Shown: positions 35,879-45,597 of the stretch, piece after piece
How positions within the stretch are numbered: position 1 is the first letter of the stretch
Layout of the letters: each line of letters opens with the position of its first letter
Assembly: GCF_019734195.1 (NCBI RefSeq)
Contig: NZ_JAASHM010000013.1
Location: 25,596-89,595, forward strand
Direction of reading: 5' to 3'
Length of the DNA stretch: 64,000 nt
Origin: Clostridium sp. K13
GTDB lineage: Bacteria; Bacillota; Clostridia; Clostridiales; Clostridiaceae
Notes under the pieces: model-generated
Told to the model about the DNA's origin: nothing
Databases searched by the model: none
What the model saw: only the letters and a program-made list of their open reading frames with translations
Made by a program: the position numbers and the translations under genes

Positions 35879-36014
35879 GCTTATCCCCATCCATTTTTAG
35901 TACATTTCTCCAAATTTACTTGTTTATTATAATACATTTTTATATAAATTTATAATATTTTTTCAAAAAAAAGAAATATTTTTTTACAATATACCTCTTT
36001 TTATATAAATATTA

Positions 36015-36335
36015 TTACTTATTAGCTTTACTAATTGCCCCTTCTAGAACATTCATTCCGTATTCTGCTTGCTCTTTTGTCATAACAAGTGGTGCTAAAA
36101 ATCTAATAACATTACTTAATAGCCCAGTATTTATTAGTATTACCCCCTCTTTAAAACAACTATTTATTATTTCCTTAAATAATTCTGGTGCAGGTTCCTT
36201 GCTTTTTTTATCTTTTACTAATTCTAATCCTATCATAGAACCAAGTCCTCTAACATCACCTATTACATCATACTTTTCTTTTATCTCATTTAATCTTCCT
36301 ACTATATAATCACCCAGTTTAAATGATTTTTCCAT
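36015..36335 (-). pseudogene. 3' remnant of a class III aminotransferase gene
   Basis: A 106-residue frame that matches the last quarter of 4-aminobutyrate/acetylornithine-type PLP aminotransferases: GDVRGLGSMIGLELVKD, then GVILINTGLLSNVIRFLAPLVMT. Complete enzymes have about 440 residues. The PLP lysine, the cofactor loops and the N-terminal three quarters are missing, and upstream DNA (36336-36480) is AT-rich with no related sequence. It begins at an ATG preceded by AAGAGG, so a short product could be made, but function is unlikely. Confidence 0.75.
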
Positions 36336-36392
36336 TCCTCTTTATTTTTATTAAAATATTTTTAAATACTTAAAATCTATTAACAAATAAAA

Positions 36393-36427
36393 AAATATGC
36401 CTTCATCTACTTGATAAAGACATATTT
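36393..36427 (-). terminator. Terminator of the zinc-ribbon gene
   Basis: Arms AATATGTCTT and AAGGCATATT (one wobble) followed on the minus strand by TTTTTTATT, 80 bases past the stop codon. Confidence 0.7.
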
Positions 36428-36485
36428 GTATAATTAATATTATATCAATATATATTATTTTCTTATATAACTATATATAACATTT

Positions 36486-36504
36486 TTTGTCCATCATGGA
36501 CAAA
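36486..36504. repeat. 19-bp perfect dyad
   Basis: TTTGTCCAT and ATGGACAAA around a single central base lie four bases after the zinc-ribbon stop. There is no T run behind it, so a protein-binding or mRNA 3'-end role is as likely as termination. Confidence 0.4.
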
Positions 36505-36508
36505 TCTT

Positions 36509-36895
36509 CTATTTTATTTTTTCTCCACAATATGGACAATATTCAAAACCATTTTCAACTTCTTTATTACATTTTGAACATCTTTTTACTGAATAATAAT
36601 CTCCATAACTATTTTTTACTTCATTAAGATCCCAATATGTAATTTCAATATTTTCCCCTTTTTCTATTGCTTTTCCCTTTTCTTTTGGAATACTATAAAT
36701 TGAGCCACATTTATTACAAACTACATAATAATTTTCATTCCATTTAAATAGTGGAATAAAGAAAAAATGAAAAAAAGTAAAACTTTTTATCAATGTCAAA
36801 TCACTAGATATATTGCATTTTTTACAATATGAATTTATTAAGTTCTTAATTTCCTTCTCTTTACTATCAATACCAAATATCCCTATGAAAAACAT
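36509..36895 (-). CDS. Zinc-ribbon protein of unknown function
   Basis: A 128-residue protein. The segment SYCKKCNISSD and a CNKCGS motif give one cysteine set; the C-terminal CSKCNKEVENGFEYCPYCG is a classic zinc ribbon. The sequence FTFFHFFFIPLFKWNENYYVVC between them is hydrophobic with a few polar residues and matches the family in which a zinc ribbon is fused to a short hydrophobic stretch. The N-terminus MFFIGIFG is also hydrophobic and could sit at the membrane. I do not know the function. Confidence 0.7.
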   Translation of the reverse strand: MFFIGIFGIDSKEKEIKNLINSYCKKCNISSDLTLIKSFTFFHFFFIPLFKWNENYYVVCNKCGSIYSIPKEKGKAIEKGENIEITYWDLNEVKNSYGDYYSVKRCSKCNKEVENGFEYCPYCGEKIK

Positions 36896-37076
36896 TTCTA
36901 TACCTCTTTTCGTAGAACCTTATATATTAAAATTTAATTATTTTATACTTATTATAATTCAATTTTACAACTTATTAAACTATAACTTTATTTATAAATT
37001 TCTTATACTATAATTTGTATTAGATATTTTTTTAATTTATAATAAATAAATAATAACTTTTGAAAGGAGTATATTT

Positions 37077-37913
37077 ATGCCTAGCTTAATTTTAGAAGGA
37101 GGAACCCTTAGACCTATTTTTACAGCTGGAATACTAGATGCATTATTAGATAATAATATAAGTTTTCCTTACTGTATCGGTGTATCTGCTGGAATAACTA
37201 ATGGAGTATCCTATCTTTCAAAACAAAAAGGAAGAAATTTAGAAATACTAATGAAATATAGAAATGATAAAAGATATTTAGGATACGGAAATTTCTTGAA
37301 ATGCAAAAGTCTATTTGGACTAGATTTTGTTTTTGATGAAATACCTAATAAATTAGTACCATTTGATATGGATACATATAAAAAATATCCTGGTAAAGTC
37401 CTAGTTGGAGTTACTAATGCAAAAACTGGGGAAACTGAATATTTAGATGGAAAAGAACTTGATGATAAAGCTACATTACTTAGAGCAACATGTGCTATTC
37501 CAATATTTTTTCCTGTTATAAAAATAAATAATAATGAATATTATGATGGTGGTCTTTGCGATCCAATTCCTGTGAGAAAAGCTATTGAAGATGGTAATAA
37601 AAAACATTTAATAATTCTTACTCAACCAACTGGATATAGAAAAGAATTAAGTAAAAAAAATGTATTTGTATCTAAAATGCTAAGCAATAAATACCCTAAT
37701 TTAAAAGATGCATTTTTAACTCGTCATGAAAATTATAATGCTACAGTAAAATTCTGTGAAGAACTTGAAAAGCAAGGCAAGGCAATAATATTAAGACCGG
37801 ACTATAAACTAGAAAGTTTTGAAAAAGATACTAATAAACTTCAATCTAATTATCAGCACGGTTATGAAATGGCTATAAAACACTTAGATAAAATAAAATC
37901 ACTTTTTAAATAA
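37077..37913 (+). CDS. Patatin-like phospholipase
   Basis: Intracellular serine lipase or acyl hydrolase of 278 residues with a Ser-Asp dyad. The nucleophile is Ser37 in GVSAG, and YYDGGLCDPIP supplies the dyad Asp in DGG. The oxyanion segment reads LEGGTLRPIF where the family usually has GGGxRG. AAAGGAG precedes the ATG. It has the length and layout of the bacterial YjjU-type patatins. The stop codon lies inside the left end of a palindromic repeat element that follows. Confidence 0.88.
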   Translation: MPSLILEGGTLRPIFTAGILDALLDNNISFPYCIGVSAGITNGVSYLSKQKGRNLEILMKYRNDKRYLGYGNFLKCKSLFGLDFVFDEIPNKLVPFDMDTYKKYPGKVLVGVTNAKTGETEYLDGKELDDKATLLRATCAIPIFFPVIKINNNEYYDGGLCDPIPVRKAIEDGNKKHLIILTQPTGYRKELSKKNVFVSKMLSNKYPNLKDAFLTRHENYNATVKFCEELEKQGKAIILRPDYKLESFEKDTNKLQSNYQHGYEMAIKHLDKIKSLFK

Positions 37914-38265
37914 ACTGCGAACTACAGTGAGAACGAAAAATGGAATATTACTTTTCCGGGAAGCGGTGAAATTTTCACTTTGAATTTATATAATTGATTC
38001 CATAAAATTTGCTAAAGTTTTTAAACTAGCTAGCGCGTCAAACAGTAAAAACTTCTTCACGCTAATTTTACTACATCAATTATTAAATTCTACAGCTTAA
38101 TTTCAATGCTTCTCTCCAAATTAATATTTCATTTTTTCTCTTCACTGTTTTTCTTAGTTTCCCAACTTATAGTTAACGACTCCTGCTACAAATTTGTATT
38201 ACAAGTCGTTAACTTTAGGAAAATTCGGCTTAAATTGCAGACTTAAGCTTTAGTTCGCAGTTTAT
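37911..38265. repeat. 355-bp giant imperfect hairpin element with 14-bp terminal inverted repeats
   Basis: The ends TAAACTGCGAACTA and TAGTTCGCAGTTTA are perfect 14-base inverted repeats. The two halves also match each other as inverted sequence: CAGTGA, then GAAATATTA-like and GAAGC-x-x-TGAAATT near both ends, followed by AATTTA-x-TAATTGAT and TAAAATT-x-GC. The centre is AAGTTTTTA / TAAAAACTT around ACTAGCTAGCGCG. A second hairpin with 11-base arms AGTTAACGACT / AGTCGTTAACT (38171-38214) sits in the right half only. No reading frame of note. It looks like a MITE-type or structured intergenic repeat between two convergent genes. Confidence 0.7.
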
Positions 38266-38273
38266 TTCAACTT

Positions 38274-39551
38274 CTACATAGTTTTATTCTCTTCAACTAC
38301 TATTTTCTTATCTAAGTCCGGAACCCTAATCATAATAAGCCCACCAATAATGAATAATATTATTAAGCTTATAATTCCGTTATTGGTCTTTCCTGTTATT
38401 TGAGTTACAACTCCAACTAAGAATGGTCCTAAAACTGCTGCAAACTTTCCAAAAATACTATAAAAACCAAAATACTCTGCAGATTTTTCCTTTGGAACAA
38501 GTTTTGCAAAATATGATCTTGAAATAGCTTGTATACCACCTTGTGCTGATCCAACTAACATTGCTAGTATCCAAAAATCTACTGCAGTTTTAATAAAATA
38601 ACCATAGCAGCAAATTAATGCATATGTTACTATTCCAACTAATATTAACTTTTTGCCACCATACTTTTCTGAAAGCTTTCCATAAATAATCGTAAAAGGA
38701 AAAGCAACAAATTGTGTTAAAAGCAATATTATAAGTAATGCTGTCATTGATATTCCCAAGTCTGTTCCATATGAAGTTGCCATACCAATTATGGTATGTA
38801 CACCATCTATATAAAAGAAATATGCACTTAAAAATAATAATATAGCCTTATCCTTCTTTATCTTTCTCAATGTATTAAGTAAATCCTTAAAAGAGTTTTT
38901 TATTATCTGACTTTGCTTTTTAACATAATATTTTTGATTAACATTCTTTAATAAAGGAATTGTAAATCCTCCCTACCATAAAGCAGTAATTAGAAATGTA
39001 ATTTTACATGCTAATGGCACACTTATTTGTATAATTCCATTTTGAGATAATAAAACTACAATAATACAAATAATAAAAGGAATAGTACTACCTATATATC
39101 CCATACCATATCCCATAGAAGATACGTAATCCATTCTATCTTCAGTAGTAACATCTACTAAAAAAGCATCATAAAAAACGTTTACTCCACAGAATCCTAT
39201 TGTGCTTAAAGTATATACTATCAATAAAAATACTGGTGCATCTTCAGGTACAAATATCAAAAATATCGTAGAAACTAATCCTAATATAAAAAATAAATTA
39301 AATAACCTCTTCTTATTTCCTTTATAATCTGCAATATTTCCTAATATAGGTGCAATCATAGCTACTATAAACGTTGCTATAGATATAGTATATCCCCATA
39401 ATGCTGTAGAAGTTGATGACTTCATTCCCCCTTGTTCTGCAACCATTTTAAAATATATAGGTAATATAGTTGAAGTAATTGTCATTGAATATGCAGAATT
39501 TGCCCAATCATATAAAATCCAGCTCTTTTCACCTTTACTTATTTTCCCCAT
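38274..39551 (-). pseudogene. MFS transporter (UMF1/Atg22-like) interrupted by an amber codon
   Basis: A single minus-strand frame of 425 codons that encodes a 12-segment MFS permease of the UMF1 (vacuole effluxer Atg22-like) family, with the family start GEKSWILYDWANSAYSMTI. TAG at 38973-38975 interrupts it after ITALW, and the reading frame continues after the stop with GGFTIPLLKNV, which completes the usual 'WW-x-x-FTIPL' segment, so one TGG Trp codon has become TAG. No other damage is seen, so this is a recent nonsense mutation or an assembly error. It is translated 10 bases after the phosphodiesterase gene. Confidence 0.85.
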
Positions 39552-39561
39552 TCTCTTCCCC

Positions 39562-40863
39562 CTAAATATTTAATATTCTTTCTTCTACCTCTCCATCTAT
39601 GTTATCTAAATTCAAGTCCATAAGTTTAGCTATTGTTGGCCCATGATTTATTAACTTTCCACTTTTTAGTACCACCCCTTTTTTTATACCTTTCCCTGCA
39701 GCAATAAAAAATGTTTTATAATTTTTTCTAGATGGTAAATATCCATGTGCTCCACTTATTTTATGTTTTATTTTACAACCATCAATATTTAATACCTCTT
39801 CTACAGTTTCACCTAAAACTTCATCTACAAAATAGTATCCTTCCTTTGCCTCTACCATGAAATCTGCTTCAGTATCCGCTCCTAAATCACTTATATCTTT
39901 TCCTTCGTAAATTTCTTCTATAGGACTATCTACTTCATTTTTTAACTGGTTAAGTAATTCTTTTATTTTTCTTTTAGTATTATTATCATTTTTATCTTTC
40001 AAATAAATATATGAACTTCCATCACAGCTTTTTGCTATCGCCATATAACTTTTTATTTTATTATTTTTAAGCTTTATAATATTATTTTTATATAATATTG
40101 AGTTCAATTTAACAGCCTTTTTAACATCTAATTGCGAATGATCCCCTAATGCTATTATTGTTGAATCATTATAAATTCCTGCAAATTTTAATACTTCTAT
40201 TATTTCACCTAATCTTTTATCATGTCTTTCTAATGCTTTAATAACCTTACTACTTTTAGTTCCATAGTTATGTTTTTGACTATCTACATCTACTAAGTGT
40301 AACAATAATAAATTAGGCTTTTTCTCTCTAATTGTTTTTTTTGCTACCTCAACTGCAAAATTATCTAAATAAGGTTGCTGAATACCATTTCTTAAATATC
40401 CAAATCTTTTATTCATCTTAAATTGATAAATTAAACTTCCTGCCATTGCTGACTTTATAATTTGATTATCATAATTCCTAGTACAACAAATCTCTGGCAT
40501 ATTATAAGTAATTTTACTTCCTCCACTTACAGGCCATAAAATGGAACAGGTTTTCAATCCCTGTTTTTCTGCTAAATCGTAAATTGTATCTCCCTTAATT
40601 GACTTACTATACCAGTACCAATTAGGATTATCATGTTTAAAATCTATAACCGTATTATTTATAATTCCATGATTTTTAGGATATCTTCCTGTTACTATAG
40701 TTGCATGCGCAGGATATGTTAAAGAAGGATAAATACTATCAACATTTTTAATTAATGCGCCTTCTTTTATCATTTTTGAGAAATTAGGCAGTTTTATTAA
40801 CACTTCTAAATCTTCACAAGAAACTGCATCAAAAGATATTACTATCATATACTTATTTTTCAT
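39562..40863 (-). CDS. Alkaline-phosphatase-superfamily phosphodiesterase (NPP-like)
   Basis: A 433-residue enzyme of the nucleotide pyrophosphatase/phosphodiesterase group. Metal and nucleophile motifs are visible: ISFDAVS (first Asp), YPSLTYPAHATIVTGRYP (the Thr nucleophile region), HLVDVDSQKHNYG (Asp, His), ALGDHSQ (Asp, His) and GAHGY (His). No signal peptide is seen, so it acts inside the cell or is membrane associated. The start at 40863 follows GGAGGG; an upstream in-frame TTG is only part of that ribosome site. The decayed MFS gene follows after 10 bases in the same operon. Substrate is unknown. Confidence 0.85.
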   Translation of the reverse strand: MKNKYMIVISFDAVSCEDLEVLIKLPNFSKMIKEGALIKNVDSIYPSLTYPAHATIVTGRYPKNHGIINNTVIDFKHDNPNWYWYSKSIKGDTIYDLAEKQGLKTCSILWPVSGGSKITYNMPEICCTRNYDNQIIKSAMAGSLIYQFKMNKRFGYLRNGIQQPYLDNFAVEVAKKTIREKKPNLLLLHLVDVDSQKHNYGTKSSKVIKALERHDKRLGEIIEVLKFAGIYNDSTIIALGDHSQLDVKKAVKLNSILYKNNIIKLKNNKIKSYMAIAKSCDGSSYIYLKDKNDNNTKRKIKELLNQLKNEVDSPIEEIYEGKDISDLGADTEADFMVEAKEGYYFVDEVLGETVEEVLNIDGCKIKHKISGAHGYLPSRKNYKTFFIAAGKGIKKGVVLKSGKLINHGPTIAKLMDLNLDNIDGEVEERILNI

Positions 40864-40990
40864 TAAGCCCTCCAAATATAAATCTACTTATATATTATTA
40901 TATTTATATTTATTTTAAGTTAATTTTCTATAAATTTTTACCTCACGATTATATCTTAACATTTTTTCTATATATATTGCACATAAAAAT

Positions 40991-41025
40991 AATTCCTAAA
41001 ACCAATTTAATTGATTTTAGGAATT
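40991..41025 (-). terminator. Terminator of the two-component operon
   Basis: Arms AATTCCTAAAA and TTTTAGGAATT around CAATTTAATTG, followed on the minus strand by ATTTTTAT. The stop codon of the kinase gene lies inside the stem. Confidence 0.8.
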
Positions 41026-42434
41026 ATTAACTTAAATTCTATAATATTTTCTTCTATCCTATATTCTATTTTAGAACTATTCTCCTCTGCTAATTTATTG
41101 CATATATAAAGTCCTAATCCCGAACTAGTTATACCTTCCTTTTCTAATATACTATCATCACTATGTTTAACAAATGGCTCTAATAGGCTTCCCCTTATTT
41201 TTTCTGGTATATTATAAATTTCATTTGTAATTTTAAAAATACTTCTATTTTCCTCACAATATACATCTATATTTATATATTCTCCAGCATTATATTTAAT
41301 TGCATTATCTAAAAGATTAATTAATATAGTATTAATTTCTTCTTTATTACATTTTACTTTTGCACTTTGTATATTATCTTTCACCTTAATATTAGACTTA
41401 AGTAATCTAACATTAATATCTCTTATTTTTTTACTACTTATCTCTGCTAAATCAAATTCTTCTTTAATTAAGCTTTTCTTTACTTCTCCTCTAGAAATTT
41501 CAAGAATATTTTTCACCAATGAATTTAATTTATTGCTTTCTTTAAGCATTCTTTCTAATGCTCTATTTCTAAATTCCTCATCCATTTCTAAAATATTTTC
41601 ACCATATAATAATTGTGCATAACCGCTTATAGCTGTTATTGGTGTTTTAAGCTCATGAGTAGCATTATTAAAGAACTCTCTACTTTTATTTCTTTCTTCT
41701 ATTATAATTTCCATCTGATTCTTAATTTCATTTTTCATGAAATTAAAATTAGTTGCTAAAATTGAAACTTCATCTTTTCCTTCTATTTTAAAGTCTTCTA
41801 TCTCTTCTCCCTTTCCAAATGTTTCAATTGCATCTGATAATTTATTTAAGGGATTAGTAAACTTTTTAACAATAACCCATATTGCAATTATAAGCATTAT
41901 TAAAATAGCAAATTGTCCAACAAAAATAGTTATTAATATTTTTATATTTTCACTATATTCATTAAAATAATCCTTTTGAACTATAATATTTCCATAATAA
42001 CTTTCTTCAATATATATTGGATAATTATAAGTAGCAATATAAGATTTATCTATCTTTGCAATCATAAGCAAAGATTTTTTATTTTGACTTTCCTCTAAAA
42101 TTGAATTTACCTTTTTTTCATTTATTAAATTTCCTCTGCTTTTTATAATTTTACTATCATCTAAAGCTATTGCAATATATTCACCAAACATATTATATAA
42201 TCCATCAACAATATTCTTTGCTCCCTCTTCTAGCTCTAATTCACTTCCACTAGTATCACCTTGAAGCATAAAAAAGTTTCTTGCCATAAACCTTATAGTT
42301 TCCATATTAGACTGTATAGATTTTTCTAAGTTATTGTTTATTATAATATAAATATAAATACTAAGAAAAATATTTAATATTCCAACTATAAGAATTGACC
42401 ATAATGTAACTTTTCCTCTAATAGTATTAAGCAT
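41007..42434 (-). CDS. Sensor histidine kinase
   Basis: Membrane histidine kinase of 475 residues. Two membrane segments (about 10-32 and 165-190) enclose an extracellular sensor domain, followed by HAMP, a HisKA domain with the phosphorylated His260 in NATHELKTPITAISG, and a HATPase domain with NLLDNAIKYN (N box) and SSGLGLYIC (G box). The start codon lies four bases from the response regulator stop, and both follow a lipoprotein gene on the same strand, so this is a lipoprotein-regulator-kinase operon. The signal sensed is unknown. Confidence 0.92.
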   Translation of the reverse strand: MLNTIRGKVTLWSILIVGILNIFLSIYIYIIINNNLEKSIQSNMETIRFMARNFFMLQGDTSGSELELEEGAKNIVDGLYNMFGEYIAIALDDSKIIKSRGNLINEKKVNSILEESQNKKSLLMIAKIDKSYIATYNYPIYIEESYYGNIIVQKDYFNEYSENIKILITIFVGQFAILIMLIIAIWVIVKKFTNPLNKLSDAIETFGKGEEIEDFKIEGKDEVSILATNFNFMKNEIKNQMEIIIEERNKSREFFNNATHELKTPITAISGYAQLLYGENILEMDEEFRNRALERMLKESNKLNSLVKNILEISRGEVKKSLIKEEFDLAEISSKKIRDINVRLLKSNIKVKDNIQSAKVKCNKEEINTILINLLDNAIKYNAGEYINIDVYCEENRSIFKITNEIYNIPEKIRGSLLEPFVKHSDDSILEKEGITSSGLGLYICNKLAEENSSKIEYRIEENIIEFKLIIPKIN

Positions 42435-42438
42435 TTTA

Positions 42439-43122
42439 TTACCTCATTACATAACCAACACCAAATACGGTTTCTAGTACTGTGCTGCTTTTCTCCTCAC
42501 CAAGTTTAGCTCTTACCCTTCTAATATGAACATCAACAGTTCTTAAATCACCATCATATTCATCTCCCCATACCTTGTCCAATAATTCTTCTCTTGAAAA
42601 TACTATATTTTTATTTCTATATAAAAAACTTAGTAAGTCGAACTCCTTCTTTTTTAATTCAATTTCAATTCCATCTTTATATACTTTTCTATCATTTAAA
42701 TTTATATATAATCCTTTATCTAACATTTCCTGGGTAATATTAGACATAATACTATTATTTTTGCTAACTCTTCTAAAGATGCTTTTTATTCTTGCTGTTA
42801 CTTCTCTAATTTCAAAAGGCTTTGTAATATAATCATCCGCTCCTATCTCAATACCAAGAATTTTATCTATAACATCATTTCTCGCTGTTAACATTATTAC
42901 AAATGCTTTATCACAAATTTCCCTACATACTTGAAATCCATCTTTATCTGGAAGCATAATATCTAAAAGAACTAAATCTGGCTTAAATGTTTCAATAATG
43001 TTTATTGCATCTTGTCCTTTATATACCCCTCTGACCTCATATCCTTCTTTTCTTAATGCGAATGTTAATATATCATTTATTGAAATTTCATCTTCAACTA
43101 CTAATATTCTCTTTTTCTCCAT
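42439..43122 (-). CDS. OmpR-family response regulator
   Basis: Response regulator of about 227 residues. The receiver domain has VVEDE (acidic pocket), Asp54 in LLDIMLPD (phosphorylation site), MLTARND (Thr) and the Lys in YITKPFE. The C-terminal winged helix has REELLDKVWGDEYDGDLRTVDVHIRRVRAKLG. The start is ambiguous: ATG at 43122 gives the usual MEKKRILVVEDE, but an in-frame GTG at 43143 precedes it and the ribosome site for either is poor. It is translated together with the kinase (four-base gap). Confidence 0.9.
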   Translation of the reverse strand: MEKKRILVVEDEISINDILTFALRKEGYEVRGVYKGQDAINIIETFKPDLVLLDIMLPDKDGFQVCREICDKAFVIMLTARNDVIDKILGIEIGADDYITKPFEIREVTARIKSIFRRVSKNNSIMSNITQEMLDKGLYINLNDRKVYKDGIEIELKKKEFDLLSFLYRNKNIVFSREELLDKVWGDEYDGDLRTVDVHIRRVRAKLGEEKSSTVLETVFGVGYVMR

Positions 43123-43189
43123 ATAACCAATTAAGTCCCCCACTCTAACGAAAATTATTCTCTTAAAATAATTTTATCATATAAATTTA

Positions 43190-44545
43190 TCATTCAATAT
43201 CTAAATAAAATAATTCATGCTTCACTTTCCCATTATCATCAAAATATTGAGTAAGCATTCTTTTTTCTTCATCATCAAATACAACAATCCACGGATAATT
43301 TTTAAATTCATATACGTATTCTATTTTATTATCTTTTATTTTTCCTAAAAGCACCTTAGTTATAATGCCTTTATCATTACATTGTTTAAGTATTAAATAC
43401 TTATTTGAATTAGTATTTGATATATAATTAAACTCTTCATCTTCATTAAAAACATTAATCTCTTTGCTTTCTATATCAAATAATATAGTATTCTTTTCCT
43501 TCTGAATAACCTCTACTGAATAATTATTTTTATCCTCTATTTCACTAGTATCTATTTCTTCAGTAATAAATGTACCTAATATAATACTATTACCTAGTAC
43601 TTTACTAAACCAAGTTTCAGTCATTCTTTCTCCTAAATCAATTGTATATAAATGATTTATACTATATTTATCATCATGTATTTCTATTTCATAAATTTCA
43701 TTTTCCTTTTCTCCGCCAAAAGCATAAAACTTATTATTATTTTTTGAATACATTACTTTTGTAATCAAAGGAAATTTCCCGCTATAATTATCCTCTACTG
43801 TTATTGCTTTATCTTCTTCATAGTCATATAAAACCATTGCTGTAGCATAACTTTTAAAATTACTTGTATCAAACTTTCCATATAAATTTCTATAAGAAAA
43901 CTCTAAATTTTCATCATTCTCATCATAAATAAAATTTGCTACTACTCTATAAAAATAATTATCACTTCCTACAACCGAATAATATTGATCACTTTTCCAT
44001 GCTTTTTCATTACCATAATATTTTCTATCAATATACTCTGCATAATACCCGTCTCCAATAGAATCATCCTTATCTGCTGTTACTCTAACTTCTTCTGGAT
44101 TACTTAAAAACTCAATTTCTACTTTTGGAAGTTCCTTTACCTCTTCAGTTACACTATCTTTAATAATATATGATGAACCAGAATCTTTAATATTTCTAGT
44201 TAAAGTTCTTCTATTTTTCTCTCCACTATTGCTATAAGCCTCCCACATTTCTATTTCCCTTACTTTAACCAAACCCTCTTCTTTTGAGTAATATACACTA
44301 TAGTTTTCTTCAGTATCTATATCCTTAGATTGTAAAACACCATAAATCCTATCTTCATAAAAAAAACGTGGTTCGAATTTAAAGCCTTCTTCTACTTCTA
44401 TCTCTATCTCTTCACTTGTTATTTTTTTAGAATTCTTAATTTCTTCCATTAACACATTATCGTCTACTACTATTGTCTTATCCTTTTCTATACACCCAAC
44501 AAAAGTAAATATAACTATTAATAAAAAATATATAATCTTTCTCAT
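43190..44545 (-). CDS. Lipoprotein of unknown function, first gene of a two-component operon
   Basis: A 451-residue exported lipoprotein with a signal peptide and lipobox ending TFVGC at about residue 18. The mature part is acidic, all-beta in appearance and has repeated YYS/Y-x-x-Y segments consistent with a beta-propeller or similar surface fold. I recognise no family. It lies directly upstream of the response regulator and histidine kinase genes on the same strand, so it may modulate or report the signal of that kinase, as small lipoproteins do in other Gram-positive two-component operons. That role is inference. Confidence 0.7.
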   Translation of the reverse strand: MRKIIYFLLIVIFTFVGCIEKDKTIVVDDNVLMEEIKNSKKITSEEIEIEVEEGFKFEPRFFYEDRIYGVLQSKDIDTEENYSVYYSKEEGLVKVREIEMWEAYSNSGEKNRRTLTRNIKDSGSSYIIKDSVTEEVKELPKVEIEFLSNPEEVRVTADKDDSIGDGYYAEYIDRKYYGNEKAWKSDQYYSVVGSDNYFYRVVANFIYDENDENLEFSYRNLYGKFDTSNFKSYATAMVLYDYEEDKAITVEDNYSGKFPLITKVMYSKNNNKFYAFGGEKENEIYEIEIHDDKYSINHLYTIDLGERMTETWFSKVLGNSIILGTFITEEIDTSEIEDKNNYSVEVIQKEKNTILFDIESKEINVFNEDEEFNYISNTNSNKYLILKQCNDKGIITKVLLGKIKDNKIEYVYEFKNYPWIVVFDDEEKRMLTQYFDDNGKVKHELFYLDIE

Positions 44546-44688
44546 ATACTCTCCCTTACCTTCTTAATTAAATATAATATAAATTCATCTTTCTAATTCA
44601 ATAATACACCCTACTTATTTCATAATATAATTTACTTATTGCCAAATTGTTGCCTAGCAAAAATATTTATTTTTATCAATGAAAAAAA

Positions 44689-44708
44689 GCACTGTATCCA
44701 CAGTGCTC
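44689..44708 (-). terminator. Terminator of the CvfB-like gene
   Basis: Perfect arms AGCACTGT and ACAGTGCT with a four-base loop, then seven T residues on the minus strand. Confidence 0.9.
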
Positions 44709-44749
44709 TCAATAAACTCTAAACTTAACTTGCCACTTAAAACTTGTTA

Positions 44750-45589
44750 CTAGATAAATCTACTTCCTTCTTTGTCTTGAGTAATTTTACCAGCTTTCAT
44801 AAGTCCGCCTAAAGCCATCTTAAAGTAATTTTTACTAGTTCCAAAAACAGCTTTTATATCTTCTGGATTAGACTTATCGTTAAATTCCATAAATCCACCA
44901 TTTTTTCTCATATAAGTTACTATTCTATCTTGAAGCTCATCTCTTTCACTTAATCTAGTTTTTCTTGGAGTTAAGCCTATTACACCATCTTCATAAAGTC
45001 TCTTAACTCTTAATTGCATTTCATATCCTGGATGAACTTCATTATAATATTCATTAGGTAATACTAACCCTCTGTATTTAGCATCAATTGCAACATTTAA
45101 AGTTCCTGATGGAGTCTTTGAAAACACCATTGCAGTTACTTCGTCTCCAACTTTAAAAGTACCTTCTTCAGCTATTTCTATATATGGTTCAACTTCAGTA
45201 GTTGCTGCTAATCTTCCTGTTTTATCTACATATATGTAAAATAAATATTTCTTTCCTGTATGTAATTTATATCTTTGTTCTTTTAACGGTACAAAAATAT
45301 CTCTATCTAATCCAAAATCTATAAATGCACCAAACTCTCCTTGATGAACTACCTTTAAGTATGCTACATCACCTACTGTAGCTAAAGGCTTTTTAAAAGT
45401 AGCTATTGGTCTATCTTTAGAATCTCTATATATAAATACTTCTATTTCCTTACCAACTTCTACTCCCATTCCCTCTGCTAATGATTTTGGAAGCAGTACA
45501 TCTTCCTTACTTTGTTTGTCAACTAGATAAAACCCAAAATCCTTTTCTCTATCTACTACTAACGTATTGTATTCTCCTATTCTTAACAT
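44750..45589 (-). CDS. cvfB: CvfB-family S1-domain RNA-binding protein
   Basis: A 279-residue protein with tandem S1-like domains and a C-terminal winged helix, the CvfB layout. CvfB binds RNA and affects virulence and stress genes in Staphylococcus and Streptococcus. Core segments are VGDVAYLKVVHQGEFGAFIDFG (S1), GDEVTAMVFSKTPSGTLNV (third domain) and the C-terminal ELQDRIVTYMRKNGGFMEFND. The length is normal. It follows the gamma-carbonic anhydrase gene after eight bases, so the two are co-transcribed. Confidence 0.9.
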   Translation of the reverse strand: MLRIGEYNTLVVDREKDFGFYLVDKQSKEDVLLPKSLAEGMGVEVGKEIEVFIYRDSKDRPIATFKKPLATVGDVAYLKVVHQGEFGAFIDFGLDRDIFVPLKEQRYKLHTGKKYLFYIYVDKTGRLAATTEVEPYIEIAEEGTFKVGDEVTAMVFSKTPSGTLNVAIDAKYRGLVLPNEYYNEVHPGYEMQLRVKRLYEDGVIGLTPRKTRLSERDELQDRIVTYMRKNGGFMEFNDKSNPEDIKAVFGTSKNYFKMALGGLMKAGKITQDKEGSRFI

Positions 45590-45597
45590 ATTTCCTC

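Noticed and set aside
38973..38975. TAG read as pyrrolysine in the MFS protein
   Set aside because: The position is a conserved Trp in the family and no pyl genes are in the window.
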